Under the pieces are notes generated by a model. The model worked only from the letters and a program-made list of their open reading frames with translations. It did not search any database and was not told where the DNA came from. This document shows positions 43,370-53,711 of a stretch of DNA of 64,000 nt, one piece after another. A program made the translations under genes and the position numbers. Where the stretch lies: positions 124,001 to 188,000 of the forward strand of contig NZ_PBYA01000027.1 of NCBI RefSeq assembly GCF_002729955.1, in the 5' to 3' direction. The DNA comes from Salinisphaera sp. Lineage in GTDB: Bacteria > Pseudomonadota > Gammaproteobacteria > Nevskiales > Salinisphaeraceae. Position 1 is the stretch's first letter. Each line of letters starts with the position of its first letter.

Positions 43370-44028
43370 GCGCTACGCCGCTCGCTGGCGAGCCAGTCCG
43401 GCAGCGTTTCCACGCTGTCGAGCACTTCGAGCGCTCCCGCGCGCAGTAAACGCGCGGCATCATGAACCCCGCAGCCCACGCCTATGGCATCCACGCCGGC
43501 CGCCCGCGCCATGGCGACATCGTATTCGGTGTCGCCAATCATGAGCGCATGCTCGGGCAGCGTGGCCGAACGCAAGAGAATGTTCTCGATCATGTCCGGG
43601 GCGGGTTTGGGCGTGCACTCGTCGGCACAGCGAGTCCAACGGAAATAGTCCTCGGTGCCGGTCGAGCGCATGGCGGAGTCCAACCCGCGCCGACTTTTAC
43701 CCGTCGCCACCGCCATCTCGAAACCCTGTGCCTTGAGTGTCTCGAGCGCCTCCAGCACCGGTGGGAACAGCTTCGCGGCACTGCGTTTCATTCCATAGCG
43801 CGCGCGGTAGGCGTGCACGCGTGCGCGTACACGCTGTGTGTCCAGGTCGGGAAACAGGCGCGCCAGGACGTCGTCCAGTCCGAGGCCGATCAGCTCACGC
43901 ATTCGATCCGGGGAGCGTTCGGGCAGACCCAGATCCTGAATCGCGTTCTGCATGGCCGAAACGATCTCGCCCGCCGAGTCCATCAGGGTGCCGTCCCAGT
44001 CGAATACCAGCAGTTCGTATCGTTTCAT
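43366..44028 (-). CDS. HAD-family hydrolase, phosphoglycolate phosphatase-like
   Basis: 220 aa. HAD motif I is VFDWDGTLMDSAGE, with the nucleophile and acid Asp. Motif II is in VATGKSRRGLD, the motif III Lys in CTPKPAPDMIEN, and motif IV in MIGDTEYDVAMARAAG. A helical cap (LPERSPDRMRELIGLGLDDV) makes it subclass IA, as in Gph/PGM-like enzymes. A HAD gene in this exact place (next to rluC) is conserved in Pseudomonas. ATG at 44028 overlaps the rluC stop (ATGA at 44025-44028). Confidence 0.93.
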   Translation of the reverse strand: MKRYELLVFDWDGTLMDSAGEIVSAMQNAIQDLGLPERSPDRMRELIGLGLDDVLARLFPDLDTQRVRARVHAYRARYGMKRSAAKLFPPVLEALETLKAQGFEMAVATGKSRRGLDSAMRSTGTEDYFRWTRCADECTPKPAPDMIENILLRSATLPEHALMIGDTEYDVAMARAAGVDAIGVGCGVHDAARLLRAGALEVLDSVETLPDWLASERRSA

Positions 44029-45029
44029 TCCTGTTCGTCCAGGCGGTCGAGTAGCTGCTGCAGATCGGCGGCCAACGGCGCGTCGAGCTGTAACGTCTCG
44101 TTTTGATAGCGCATATCGATATGGGCCGCATGCAGAAACATGCGCCCCAGCCCGCGCTCTTGCCATAGCGAGGCACGCCGGTTCGACCCGTACTTGTCAT
44201 CACCGGCCACTGGATGCCCACAGTGTGCGGCGTGCACGCGGATCTGGTGGGTGCGCCCGGTCTTGATCTCGACCGACATCAGGGTGGCATCGCCATAAAA
44301 GGCGACCGGCTCGAAGCGCGACACGCTCACCTTGCCGCCACTGGGGTCGACGGTGACCATGCGCTCGCCGCTGCGTTCGACGTCGCGCGACAACGGGGCA
44401 TCGACTTCGATGGCGCCCTCTTTCCAGTGGCCGTCGACCAGCGCCAGATAGCGCTTGGTCGCGGCTGCGTCATTCAGCCCGGCCCGCAGGGCGTCCAGGG
44501 CAGCGCGCGAGCGGGCCACCAGCAGACAGCCGCTGGTCTGGCGGTCCAGGCGATGCACGAGCTCGACGTACTCGCCCGGCCGGGCCACGCGCAGCACCTC
44601 GATCAGGCCAAAGCGCAGGCCGCTGCCGGCATGCACCGCCAGCCCCGCCGGCTTGTTGAACACCAGCATGTCGTCGCGCTCATGCATGAGGGCACGCCGG
44701 GTCTTTTCGATCAGCCCGTCGGGCGGTCGCCCCGGACCGGGCTTTTCTTTCTGGCGTACCGGCGGCAGGCGGATCTCGTCGGCTTCGGCCAGACGCGTGC
44801 CCGGCTTGGCGCGGCCACGATTGACCCGCACCTCGCCGCTGCGAATGATCCGGTAGACCTTCGATTTGGGAACGTCCCGAAAGGTGCGCAAGAGGAAATT
44901 GTCGAGCCGCATGCCTGCATCGTTACTATCGACACGGACATAGCGAACTTGAGCGGGTGCCGTAGTCAGATTACACTCCCAAGGTCGGGTTGATTGATCT
45001 GTCCGCCGACGCCTTTCCCGCGCGGGCAC
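44025..45029 (-). CDS. rluC: 23S rRNA pseudouridine synthase RluC
   Basis: Makes pseudouridines at 955, 2504 and 2580 of 23S rRNA in E. coli. 334 aa with the S4-like domain (MRLDNFLLRTFRDVPKSKVY) and the RluA-type catalytic core: ELVHRLDRQTSGCLLVARSR carries the catalytic Asp, followed by GRTHQIRVHAAHCGHPVAGD. The start is uncertain: the frame is open to a GTG at 45029 with no in-frame ATG before the S4 domain. Divergent from rne, the classical gammaproteobacterial pair. The stop overlaps the HAD gene start. Confidence 0.94.
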   Translation of the reverse strand: MPARERRRRTDQSTRPWECNLTTAPAQVRYVRVDSNDAGMRLDNFLLRTFRDVPKSKVYRIIRSGEVRVNRGRAKPGTRLAEADEIRLPPVRQKEKPGPGRPPDGLIEKTRRALMHERDDMLVFNKPAGLAVHAGSGLRFGLIEVLRVARPGEYVELVHRLDRQTSGCLLVARSRAALDALRAGLNDAAATKRYLALVDGHWKEGAIEVDAPLSRDVERSGERMVTVDPSGGKVSVSRFEPVAFYGDATLMSVEIKTGRTHQIRVHAAHCGHPVAGDDKYGSNRRASLWQERGLGRMFLHAAHIDMRYQNETLQLDAPLAADLQQLLDRLDEQE

Positions 45030-45285
45030 GCAATCGCCGACTGACAGTCATTTGTCACACGCTGAAAAAATGCCGGGCAAGCCTAGCATGCGCCCCGGAT
45101 ACAGCGTGTTCTTCCGCGAAGAGTCATTTATTTATTCATGTGCTCCTGTCTGATTGCTGCTGTGCACCGTGTGATCGTCGCCGTCCTTACCGGCCACGAC
45201 GCCACGGCTACGCCGGCGGCCGGCGCCTGTTTGCGCGCGCCGCTCACACTTTCAGGCAGTCGAGCGCCAGTCGAGACCCATTCGA

Positions 45286-48200
45286 ATGAAACGCATTTTG
45301 ATCAACGCCACGCAGCCCGAAGAGCTGCGCGTGGCGATCGTCGATGGCCAGAAACTCCATGATCTAGATATCGAAGTCGGCAGCCGCGAACAGCGCAAGG
45401 CCAACGTCTATAAAGGCCGCGTGACGCGGGTCGAGCCGAGCCTCGAAGCCGCCTTCATCGATTACGGCGGCAATCGCCACGGTTTTCTGCCGCTCAAGGA
45501 AGTCGCCAAGGACTATTTCAACAAGAACCAGAACGGCGGTAACGGCAAGGACAGCATCAAGCATGCCCTGTCCGAAGGTCAGGAGATCATCGTTCAGGTG
45601 GAAAAGGAGGAGCGCGGCAACAAGGGCGCCGCTCTGACCACCTTCGTGAGCCTTGCCGGGCGCTATCTGGTGCTCATGCCGAACAACCCCCGTGCCGGCG
45701 GCGTGTCGCGTCGGATCGAGGGCGAAGACCGCAACGAGCTGCGTGAAGCGCTCAACGAGGTCCAGGTCCCCAATGGCATGGGCGTGATCGTGCGTACCGC
45801 CGGCGTGGGCCGATGCGCCGAGGAGCTGCAATGGGATCTGGACTATCTGGCCCAGGTCTGGAAAGCGATCAACGACGCCGCCGAAGCGCGCAAGGCCCCG
45901 TTCCTGGTCTACCAGGAGTCCAACGTCATCATCCGCGCGCTGCGCGATTATCTGCGCGACGATATCGGCGAAGTGCTCATCGACCAGGCCGATATCTACG
46001 AAACCGGCCGCGAGTTCATGCAGCAGGTCATGCCGCATGCGCTTAACAAGCTCAAGCAATACACCGACGAAACGCCGCTGTTCTCGCGTTTCCAGGTCGA
46101 ATCCCAGATCGAAAGCGCCTTCGAGCGTGAAGTCACCCTGCCCTCGGGCGGCTCGATCGTAATCGACCACACCGAAGCCATGACCTCGGTCGATATCAAC
46201 TCCGCTCGTGCGACCAAGGGCGGCGGTATCGAGGAAACGGCCTTCAACACCAACCTCGAAGCCGCCGAGGAAGTGGCCCGCCAGCTGCGTATCCGCGATC
46301 TGGGCGGCCTGGTGGTGATCGACTTCATCGACATGGAGAGCAACAAGAACCAGCGCGAGGTGGAAAACCGCCTCAAGCAGGCGGCCAAGGCCGACCGCGC
46401 ACGAGTTCAGATCGGGCGCATCTCGCGCTTCGGCCTGCTCGAAATGTCGCGCCAGCGCCTCAAGCCGTCGCTGTCGGAATACTCCTCGCAGGCCTGCCCG
46501 CGCTGCCTGGGCCGTGGTTCGATCCGCAGCGTGGAATCGCTGTCGCTGTCGATTCTGCGCCTGCTCGAGGAAGAAGCCATGAAGCCGTCCACCGGACGGG
46601 TGATCGTGCAGCTGCCGATCGCCGTGGCCAGCTTCCTGCTCAACGAAAAACGCGACGATATCGCGGGCGTGGAAAAACGCTCCGGTACCCAGGTCACGCT
46701 GGTACCGAACCACACGCTGGAAACCCCGCACTACGAAATCAAGCGCGTACGCGGCGATCAGCTTTCGGAAGACGCCAACGACGCCACCAGCTACCGCCTC
46801 GATACCCACGTCGAGATCGAAAAGCCGGTGGAACCGAACCACGGCGCCGCCGCAACCGCGCGCGAAGAGCCGGCGGTCAAGCGCGTGGCCCGGCCCGATG
46901 CGCCGGTCATCGAACGCAAGAGCGAGCCGGCCCAGGCCCCCGCGGCCGCGCCAACCGCCACGATGACGCCCTGGCAGCAGCTATGGGATGCCCTGCGGCG
47001 TATATTCGCCGGCGATGCCAGCCCGGCAACGACGGCAGCAGCCACCGCCTCGGCCAGTGCTGGCCAGGCACAGACAGGCAACGCCGCGAACACGCGTAGC
47101 GATACGAGCGACAGCAGCGAAGGTGCGCGCAAGACCAAGCCGCGTCGTGGCAACCGCTCGAACGATGGCCGCCAAAGCCAGGGCCAAAGCCAGAACCAGG
47201 GCCAGAGCGAAAACGATAAAGACAGCGACAACGGCAAGGACAATCAAGGCGGCGGCAACAAGCGCTCGCGTCGCGGTGGCCGCAATCGGCGTAACAATCG
47301 CAGCGATAACGACAGCGGCGACAAGGACAATTCCGCGTCCAAGAACAACAACGCGCGCAAGAACGAAGACGGCGCCAACAAGCGTAACGACAGCGACAGC
47401 AACAAGCCGAAGGATAAAAAGCCCGACGCATCGCCGGAAAGCTCGAACGCTCGCAACGACGGCACGAAGAAGGACGACGCATCCCGGAAGGACAAGTCGT
47501 CGGCGGGCCAGAACAAGGCGACGAACAACGACGACAAGAAAGACGACAACAAGCCGTCCGACTCGCAGGCGTCGCACGACACGAGCGCTGAAGACTCGAC
47601 GAAGTCGGCACACGCCGGTGAGGCGGCGGACGATAACGGCGCCAACACCGAAGACAACACAAACAGGGACGCCAATAACGAGAGCACCGGCGGCCGTCGT
47701 CGGCGGCGGCGCGGCGGTCGTGGTCGCCGCGGCGGGCGCAATCGCAACAAGACGGGCAACGACGGCCAGAACGAGTCCGGCACGCCCGACGACGCCCAGT
47801 CCGAGTCCGATGATACCGCCGCGCCGGCAAACGCCGACTCAAACGACACACAGGCGGTGGCGGCCAAAGACGACAACAAGGCCGCCGTACCGGAACCGGC
47901 GGACGATGCATCGCTGAACGCCGACCAGCCGGATACCGGCGACGCCACAACGGCCGGCCAGCCGACAAAGCAAGCGGCGCCCCCCGAGCCCGACACGGCC
48001 AAGGAGGCCGAGCGCGAACATGCGCCGGCTGCCGAACCGAGCACGGAAAAACAGGCCGAGGCTTCGAAGCCGCTGAAGGCGCCGACACCCGAAGACGATC
48101 TGCCCTGGTCCGCGGTGACGGCCAGCGACAATGCCAAGGCAGCGTCGCAGCACAAGCCTGCCCAGGCTGAATCCGGCCTCAGCTCTGTGGAGATCCGCGA

Positions 48201-48930
48201 ACAGGCCGCCAGCGACCGTGCGGACGAAGCATCGACGACCGACGCCAAGGGCGACACGGGCGCCGACACCTCCAGCACGGCAGAACAGCCGGCCACGGCC
48301 GACACGCCCAAGGCGGCCGAAACGCCGGTCGCCTCACCCGAGCCGGCCGTCGCGGCAGAGCCGAAAGCTGAAGGCACCGACGAGGCCACGGGCAACCCGG
48401 CAGAACCGGTGGCCGAGGCTGAAAAATCGGCGCAAGACGCAGGCGACGAGGAAAAGCCTGCGCCGAAACCCAAGCGCAAACGCAGTCGCAAGCCGGCCAA
48501 GAAAGCCGCGCCGAGCGAGAGCGAAGCCGATGCGGCCGCCGAACCCGAAGCGGGTACCTCGGCGGAGGCCAAAACCGACGACAACGAAAACGCAGGCAGC
48601 AAACTCAAGCAGGTCGAAACGCAAACCGGCAAGCCGAAACGTCAGGCCGATATCGACGATACGGCCACCGCGGCGAGCCAAACGCCGACCGAAGACCTGT
48701 TCGAATCGGCCGAGGCCTCCGAGGTGGCCGAACAGACAGACCCGGCCGGGTCAGGCGACATCCCTGCCGCCCAGCCTCGCGCCAGCGTCGACGAGGTCGT
48801 TGCTGAGAGTGACGAGACCGAGTCGGAATCGCAGACGCTCAATCAGGTCGAGACTCGGGCCGATACGTCGGAGACGAAGGACGCGGCCGAGGACGAGGAC
48901 AAGCCGGCCGATAAGTCGTCGGCGTCCTGA
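45286..48930 (+). CDS. rne: Ribonuclease E with very long disordered C-terminal scaffold
   Basis: 1214 aa (E. coli 1061). Residues 1-500 are catalytic: S1 domain ([20 protein letters not shown]), the catalytic Asp in [10 protein letters not shown] and VVIDFIDME, and the zinc-link CPRCLGRG (about 404). From about 510 to the end lies a low-complexity scaffold rich in Lys, Asp, Asn, Ala, Glu and Ser. It includes two Arg-rich patches, [20 protein letters not shown] and [18 protein letters not shown], which in E. coli serve RNA and helicase binding, and a long Ala/Glu-rich coil-like part. RNase E leads mRNA decay and rRNA/tRNA processing. The 256-nt region shared with rluC is the likely autoregulatory leader. 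Confidence 0.96.
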   Translation: MKRILINATQPEELRVAIVDGQKLHDLDIEVGSREQRKANVYKGRVTRVEPSLEAAFIDYGGNRHGFLPLKEVAKDYFNKNQNGGNGKDSIKHALSEGQEIIVQVEKEERGNKGAALTTFVSLAGRYLVLMPNNPRAGGVSRRIEGEDRNELREALNEVQVPNGMGVIVRTAGVGRCAEELQWDLDYLAQVWKAINDAAEARKAPFLVYQESNVIIRALRDYLRDDIGEVLIDQADIYETGREFMQQVMPHALNKLKQYTDETPLFSRFQVESQIESAFEREVTLPSGGSIVIDHTEAMTSVDINSARATKGGGIEETAFNTNLEAAEEVARQLRIRDLGGLVVIDFIDMESNKNQREVENRLKQAAKADRARVQIGRISRFGLLEMSRQRLKPSLSEYSSQACPRCLGRGSIRSVESLSLSILRLLEEEAMKPSTGRVIVQLPIAVASFLLNEKRDDIAGVEKRSGTQVTLVPNHTLETPHYEIKRVRGDQLSEDANDATSYRLDTHVEIEKPVEPNHGAAATAREEPAVKRVARPDAPVIERKSEPAQAPAAAPTATMTPWQQLWDALRRIFAGDASPATTAAATASASAGQAQTGNAANTRSDTSDSSEGARKTKPRRGNRSNDGRQSQGQSQNQGQSENDKDSDNGKDNQGGGNKRSRRGGRNRRNNRSDNDSGDKDNSASKNNNARKNEDGANKRNDSDSNKPKDKKPDASPESSNARNDGTKKDDASRKDKSSAGQNKATNNDDKKDDNKPSDSQASHDTSAEDSTKSAHAGEAADDNGANTEDNTNRDANNESTGGRRRRRRGGRGRRGGRNRNKTGNDGQNESGTPDDAQSESDDTAAPANADSNDTQAVAAKDDNKAAVPEPADDASLNADQPDTGDATTAGQPTKQAAPPEPDTAKEAEREHAPAAEPSTEKQAEASKPLKAPTPEDDLPWSAVTASDNAKAASQHKPAQAESGLSSVEIREQAASDRADEASTTDAKGDTGADTSSTAEQPATADTPKAAETPVASPEPAVAAEPKAEGTDEATGNPAEPVAEAEKSAQDAGDEEKPAPKPKRKRSRKPAKKAAPSESEADAAAEPEAGTSAEAKTDDNENAGSKLKQVETQTGKPKRQADIDDTATAASQTPTEDLFESAEASEVAEQTDPAGSGDIPAAQPRASVDEVVAESDETESESQTLNQVETRADTSETKDAAEDEDKPADKSSAS

Positions 48931-48950
48931 TCGACTGACGTCGAGCTGTA

Positions 48951-48986
48951 AAAGCCCGGTCCCGTTAAGGGGTCGGGCTTTTTTTA
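48951..48986 (+). terminator. Intrinsic terminator of rne
   Basis: AAAGCCCG ... CGGGCTTTTTTT with an inner CCC/GGG stem (loop GTTAA) begins about 20 nt past the stop. The seven-T tract makes it convincing. Confidence 0.9.
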
Positions 48987-49016
48987 TGTGCGTCGGTCGA
49001 TGCAGGGCACAAGACG

Positions 49017-49122
49017 GGCACCCTTCAGCCAGAGCCCGAATGAACACAGCCAGGGGCCGTTCGCCCCGCCGGCCTTGCAGAGGGTTATTAAGCCGGCACC
49101 CAAACAGCTGACTCGGTCAGCC
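49017..49122. repeat. Two-block dispersed repeat, copy B
   Basis: GGCACCCTTCAG (49017-49028) and, 64 nt later, CCGGCACCCAAACAGCTGAC plus a GCTGAC-TCG-GTCAGC hairpin (49093-49122). The blocks match copy A at 14320-14376 in order; the hairpin stem is kept while its loop differs, and one pair changes from G-T (copy A) to G-C (copy B). It sits between rne and the LMW-PTP gene. Confidence 0.7.
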
Positions 49123-49139
49123 GTCTCGATGGGGCACGA

Positions 49140-49640
49140 TTAGTCCAGATCAGGCCAGCGCTGGCGTATGTCCGCAAGCAACCCGCTGGAGGCGTCCTCG
49201 ATCATATCCAGCACCCGTTCGAACCCTTGCTCGCCGCCGAAATACGGATCCGGCACGCTCTGATCCCGGTAGGCGGTGCTATAGCGCATGAACAACGACG
49301 GCTCGGCGCGGGCGTCGGCGGTGGCCTGATACAGCGTCTGCAGCGATGCGAGGTTGTCGGCATCCATGGCCAGCACGTAGTCGAAAGCGCGCAGATCGTC
49401 GGCGGTGACCTGCTGGGCACGTAGATCGTCGATATCGATCTGACGTTTCAGCGCTGCACTGGCCGCGCGCTGATCCGGTGGTTTGCCGATATGCCAGTCG
49501 CCGGTCCCGGAGGAGGCAATCTCGATACGATCGTCTAACCCGGCCTCGGCCACCATGTGCCGAAATACGCCATGCGCCGTCGGCGAGCGACAGATATTGC
49601 CCAGGCAAACAAACATCACGCGAACAGTCGCTTCAGTCAT
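49140..49640 (-). CDS. Low molecular weight protein tyrosine phosphatase
   Basis: 166 aa with the LMW-PTP P-loop CLGNICRSP (Cys-x5-Arg-Ser) at the N-terminus and the general-acid DPYF about 110 residues later. Such proteins control capsule or exopolysaccharide tyrosine kinases. A LMW-PTP gene next to kdsB is conserved in Pseudomonas. Two ATGs in tandem occur at 49643 and 49640. It overlaps kdsB by a few bases, implying translational coupling. Confidence 0.93.
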   Translation of the reverse strand: MTEATVRVMFVCLGNICRSPTAHGVFRHMVAEAGLDDRIEIASSGTGDWHIGKPPDQRAASAALKRQIDIDDLRAQQVTADDLRAFDYVLAMDADNLASLQTLYQATADARAEPSLFMRYSTAYRDQSVPDPYFGGEQGFERVLDMIEDASSGLLADIRQRWPDLD

Positions 49641-50403
49641 CATCTCTCTCCGAAGAAGTCCCGGCCGCCATCAGCGCCTCTACCAGCGCGATGTCTCCAG
49701 GCGTATCGACTCCCGGCCCAGGCACGGCCTTTGCCTGTACCAGCGCGATCGGCAGGTTCAATTCATAGGCGCGCAGCTGCTCCAGGGACTCGATACGCTC
49801 GAGGGCGCCCGGCGCTGCGGCCGAAAAGCGTTTCAGCGCACCCGTACGATAGGCATAGATGCCGAGATGACGAAATGCGCCAGCTTCAAACTCGGTATTG
49901 CCGCTGTCGCGATGAAACGGGATCGGCGCCCGGCTGAAATACACCGCACGCCCCGCAGGTGTCGCCACCACCTTGACGATATTGGGGTTATGAAAGGCTT
50001 CGGCGTCGCGAATCGGGGTACAGGCGGTCGCAATGGCCGCCTCGGTATCGGCTTCAAGCGCGGCGGCGACCTGGTCGATCAGCTCGGGGGGCATGAGCGG
50101 CTCGTCGGCCTGCACGTTGACCACGATCGTCTCGTCGCCCCAACCGCGCTGGATCGCCACCTCGGCGATGCGGTCGGTACCACAGCTGTGGTCCGCACGG
50201 GTCATGCAGGCTGTCACGCCCGCCACCCGCGCAGCGTCGGCCACCGCCTCGCTGTCGGTGGCCACGATCACTTCTGCCGCCGCGCTTGCCCGCGCCGCGC
50301 GGCAGACATGCGCCAGCATCGGCTCGCCGGCGATTGCGTGCAGCACCTTGTTCGGCAGGCGCGTGCTCGCCAGCCGTGCCGGAATAATAACGACGAAATC
50401 CAT
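49633..50403 (-). CDS. kdsB: CMP-KDO synthetase KdsB
   Basis: 256 aa. Activates KDO with CTP for lipopolysaccharide core. Landmarks are FVVIIPARLASTRLPNKVLH (nucleotide site), TRADHSCGTDRIAEV and VVNVQADEPLM. It sits in the run lpxK-kdsB-ptp on the minus strand, 27 nt after lpxK. The small Trm112-like gene (ycaR) that often lies between lpxK and kdsB is missing. Confidence 0.97.
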   Translation of the reverse strand: MDFVVIIPARLASTRLPNKVLHAIAGEPMLAHVCRAARASAAAEVIVATDSEAVADAARVAGVTACMTRADHSCGTDRIAEVAIQRGWGDETIVVNVQADEPLMPPELIDQVAAALEADTEAAIATACTPIRDAEAFHNPNIVKVVATPAGRAVYFSRAPIPFHRDSGNTEFEAGAFRHLGIYAYRTGALKRFSAAAPGALERIESLEQLRAYELNLPIALVQAKAVPGPGVDTPGDIALVEALMAAGTSSERDDD

Positions 50404-50430
50404 GGTGCTCCCTGTTTATCTAGTCGCGGC

Positions 50431-51417
50431 TCATCGAACCTGCCGCGCGGCCAGCAGGCGGTCAATCAAGGCGTCGATACGGGCTTCGCAATCCGAACTG
50501 AAGGCCACGCGTACCGGCACCTGCCAGCAGCGCGCGGTATTGGCAAAGCGGCGACACTTTACAGCGTCCTTGCCGGTCATGAGCAGCGGCCTGTCATCTC
50601 CGAAATCGAGATCCTGTGCCCGATAACGATGGTGGTCCGGCATCGGGTGTTCGATAACGTCCAGCCCGAGTCCGCGCAGCATGTGGAAAAAACGCCTCGG
50701 ATCACCGATACCGGCGATGGCATGAACCGGCGTGCCGACAAACTGGGACAGCTCGCGGCGTCTGCCCTGCCCGTCGAGCGACAGGGCCGCACCGGGCACG
50801 AGCCAGAAATCGGCGTTGGAGCCATGCACGAGCGATAGATCCACCGTGTCCAGCCGCGACGGCGGTTCGCGCAGCGGCCCGGCCGGCAGCAAGGCGCCGT
50901 TGCCCAGGCCGCGGCGGGCATCGGTCACGGCAATTTCGGCGTCGCGCCGCAGTGCGTAATGCTGCAGGCCATCGTCGGCGATGATGATCTCCACGCCCTG
51001 TTGTTCGAGCCGCTGGGCGCCACGCGGGCGGCGCGGGTCGACCACTACCCGGGCACCCGATTGCAGTGCCATCATCAACGGTTCATCGCCCACGGCCGCC
51101 ACGTCGCTGTCGGGCCCGACGTCGAGCGGATAGGTGTCGGCTTGACCGCCGTAACCGCGCGAGACGACGCCGACCCGCAGGCCGCGTTGCTGCAGCTTTT
51201 CGATCAGCGCCAGCGTGAGCGGTGTCTTGCCGCTACCGCCCACGGTGATATTGCCAACCACGAGTACAGGTACGCCAACGGCTTCGCTGTGCAGCCAGCC
51301 GCGGCGATAGAACAGACGCCGTGCCGCCACCACGCCGCCGAACAGCGTGGCCAGTGGGCGCAGCGCCAGCCAGCCTCGCCCTTGTTCATACCAGCTGCGT
51401 TCCAGCGCCGCGCGCAT
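50431..51417 (-). CDS. lpxK: Tetraacyldisaccharide 4'-kinase LpxK
   Basis: 328 aa. Phosphorylates the lipid A precursor. The N-terminal membrane-associated part is followed by the P-loop VGNITVGGSGKTPLTLALIE, then GYGGQADTYPLDVGPDSDVA and EIIIADDGLQHYALRRDAEI. Follows msbA by 61 nt on the minus strand, the standard order. Confidence 0.96.
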   Translation of the reverse strand: MRAALERSWYEQGRGWLALRPLATLFGGVVAARRLFYRRGWLHSEAVGVPVLVVGNITVGGSGKTPLTLALIEKLQQRGLRVGVVSRGYGGQADTYPLDVGPDSDVAAVGDEPLMMALQSGARVVVDPRRPRGAQRLEQQGVEIIIADDGLQHYALRRDAEIAVTDARRGLGNGALLPAGPLREPPSRLDTVDLSLVHGSNADFWLVPGAALSLDGQGRRRELSQFVGTPVHAIAGIGDPRRFFHMLRGLGLDVIEHPMPDHHRYRAQDLDFGDDRPLLMTGKDAVKCRRFANTARCWQVPVRVAFSSDCEARIDALIDRLLAARQVR

Positions 51418-51478
51418 CAGCCTGCGCTAATCCCGGCTCGTCGGGTACGCCATGGTGTGTCGCGCCACGCCCACGGTT

Positions 51479-53215
51479 TCAATCGGGGCGTGCGAACTGG
51501 ATATCGTGCAGCCCGCGATAATGCCCGCCGATCTGCATCAGCTCGCTGTGCGTGCCCTTTTCCACCAGCGCGCCATCGTGCATGACCACGATCAGGTCGG
51601 CATCCTGAATGGTCGACAGGCGATGGGCGATAACCAGCGTCGTACGACCCCGCATGAGCACGTCGAGGCCCTTCTGGATGGCCTTTTCGGATTCCGTATC
51701 CAGCGCCGACGTGGCTTCATCCAGAATGAGGATCGGCGAATCCTTGAGCAGTGCACGCGCGATGGCGATACGCTGGCGCTGACCGCCCGAGAGCATGATG
51801 CCGTTCTGACCCACGAGGGTGTCGTAGCCGTTGGGTAGCGACTGAATGAACTCGTCCGCATAGGCACGGCGCGCGGCGTCCATTACGGCCTCGCGGTCGG
51901 CGTTGCCCAGCGCACCGTAGGCGATGTTGCCGGCCACGGTATCGTTGAACAGGATCACGTTCTGATCGACCAGGCTGATCTGCTGGCGCAGGTCGCGCAG
52001 GCGATATTCGGTGAGGTCATGGCCGTCCAGCTTGATATGGCCCTGGCCGTATTCATAGAAGCGCGGCAGCAGCGACAGCAACGTGGACTTGCCACTGCCG
52101 GAGCGGCCGACGAAGGCGACCGTCTGCCCCGGCTTGACCTCGAAGCTGATATCCCGCAGCACGTCGGTTTCGGTGCGCGGATAGCGAAACCACAGATTGG
52201 ACACTTCGATATGACCATTCGCGCGCTCGATGGTCAGCGTGCCTTGGTCCGGCTCACCCGGCTCATCGATGAGCTCGAAAATCGCACCCGCGGCGGCCAT
52301 ACCCGCCTGAATGGTGGCGTTGACGCTGGTCAGCCGCTTGATGGGGCCCATCATGGCCATCATCGCGCCGAAGAACGCGGCCAGATCGCCGGGCGACATG
52401 ATGCCGCCGCCGGTATCCCGTACCGCCACCGAGACCACGAACGCCACCGCAAAGGCGGCAATGAGCTGGATCACCGGCACGCTGGCTGCGCTTGTCGTGG
52501 CCTTGCGCATCGACATACGGCGGTTGCGCTCGTTGATGCGGTCGAAACTCAGGGTTTCGCGGTCTTCGCCACCGAAGACCTTGACCACACGCTGGCCAGT
52601 AAGCACCTCTTCACTGACGTGGGTGATATCGCTCATCGATTGCTGGATCTGCATGCTGTAGCGCCGGAAGCGCTTCGATACATGGCTGATGATGATGGCG
52701 ATGAGCGGGCCGATGACCAGCGTGATCAGGGCCAGGGACCAGTTGATCCAGAACATCAGAAACGTGAAGCCCACGATCCGCAGGGTGTCCTGGATCATGA
52801 TCGTGATCGCGCTGGTGGCCGCACCCGAAATCTGGCCGGTGTAATAGGTCAGCTTCGCGGTGGTCTTGCCGGTCGAGTTGGCATCGAAGAAGCTCGACGG
52901 CAGGCGCAGGAATTTCGCGAAGATATCGCTGCGCACGTTGTAGATGACGCGGTTGGCCACCCAGGACATGCCGTAGCTCGAACAAAAGCCGAAGGCGCCG
53001 CGAAACAAAAACAGTACGAGCATGAACGCCGGGATCCAGCGGATCATCCACGGGTCGCGGTCGACGATACTGCCGTCGAGCAGCGGCTTGAGGATGTAGA
53101 TCAACGCCGTATCCGCGCCCGCGTAGCCAGCCATGCCGATGGCGGCGATCCCCAGCCACTTCTTGTGCCGCCACGTATAGCGTAGAAGACGCGGGTAGAT
53201 CTCGCCGATCGGCAT
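51479..53215 (-). CDS. msbA: Lipid A export ABC transporter MsbA
   Basis: 578 aa half-transporter: six N-terminal membrane helices and an ABC domain with Walker A GRSGSGKST, signature LSGGQRQR and Walker B ILILDEATSALD. It flips core-lipid A across the inner membrane. The ORF is open to 53440, but ATG 53215 (MPIGEIYPRLLRYTW) gives the E. coli-like start; a TTG seventeen codons upstream is a weaker option. Followed by lpxK. Confidence 0.96.
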   Translation of the reverse strand: MPIGEIYPRLLRYTWRHKKWLGIAAIGMAGYAGADTALIYILKPLLDGSIVDRDPWMIRWIPAFMLVLFLFRGAFGFCSSYGMSWVANRVIYNVRSDIFAKFLRLPSSFFDANSTGKTTAKLTYYTGQISGAATSAITIMIQDTLRIVGFTFLMFWINWSLALITLVIGPLIAIIISHVSKRFRRYSMQIQQSMSDITHVSEEVLTGQRVVKVFGGEDRETLSFDRINERNRRMSMRKATTSAASVPVIQLIAAFAVAFVVSVAVRDTGGGIMSPGDLAAFFGAMMAMMGPIKRLTSVNATIQAGMAAAGAIFELIDEPGEPDQGTLTIERANGHIEVSNLWFRYPRTETDVLRDISFEVKPGQTVAFVGRSGSGKSTLLSLLPRFYEYGQGHIKLDGHDLTEYRLRDLRQQISLVDQNVILFNDTVAGNIAYGALGNADREAVMDAARRAYADEFIQSLPNGYDTLVGQNGIMLSGGQRQRIAIARALLKDSPILILDEATSALDTESEKAIQKGLDVLMRGRTTLVIAHRLSTIQDADLIVVMHDGALVEKGTHSELMQIGGHYRGLHDIQFARPD

Positions 53216-53300
53216 GTTTGTTTCGAATTGCTGTCGCGCCAAGATGAAGGCCTTTACGTGAAAGTGAAAAACCCGACGCCATCGGCGCCGGGCGATATTG

Positions 53301-53711
53301 TCAGCGTTTGTCACCACGGGTCGCAATTTCGACCCGTTCGAAATCAGCCTGCGAGGCCGCATCCATGGCCCGAACCACGGCCGCGTGGCTGGACTCTCCG
53401 TCTGCACGTACCCGCAGCGGTCGTTGCGGATATTGTGCATGCAGCGCGCGCAGCGAAGCGATCAGCTCGCCAGCCTGCGTCTGCCGACCGTTGATGCGAT
53501 ATACGCCATCGGCGTCGATATCGACGATCACGGCTTCGGTCGCGGCCATTGCCTGCGCGCTCGCCGCGGCCGGCAGCTCGAGGGGCAGATCCTTTTCGTC
53601 GACGAAGCGGCTCGACACCATGAAGAAGATCAGCAGCAGAAAGACCACGTCGATCAACGGCGTGAGGTTCACCGACGGTTCCTGATCGGTCGTACGGCGC
53701 ACGAACTTCAT
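53301..53711 (-). CDS. exbD: ExbD/TolR family biopolymer transport protein
   Basis: 136 aa with one N-terminal membrane helix (VNLTPLIDVVFLLLIFFMVS) bearing the proton-pathway Asp, then a periplasmic domain. With ExbB it forms a proton-driven motor energising an outer-membrane or envelope partner. The frame is open to 53834, but ATG 53711 is the family start and overlaps the exbB stop (ATGA). ExbB/D next to msbA is conserved in Pseudomonas, where its partner is unknown. Confidence 0.94.
   Translation of the reverse strand: MKFVRRTTDQEPSVNLTPLIDVVFLLLIFFMVSSRFVDEKDLPLELPAAASAQAMAATEAVIVDIDADGVYRINGRQTQAGELIASLRALHAQYPQRPLRVRADGESSHAAVVRAMDAASQADFERVEIATRGDKR

Noticed and set aside
47000-48900. 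Internal repetitive DNA in rne as a mobile or tandem-repeat insertion
   Set aside because: It is in frame throughout and encodes low-complexity disordered scaffold, as RNase E C-terminal regions generally do.
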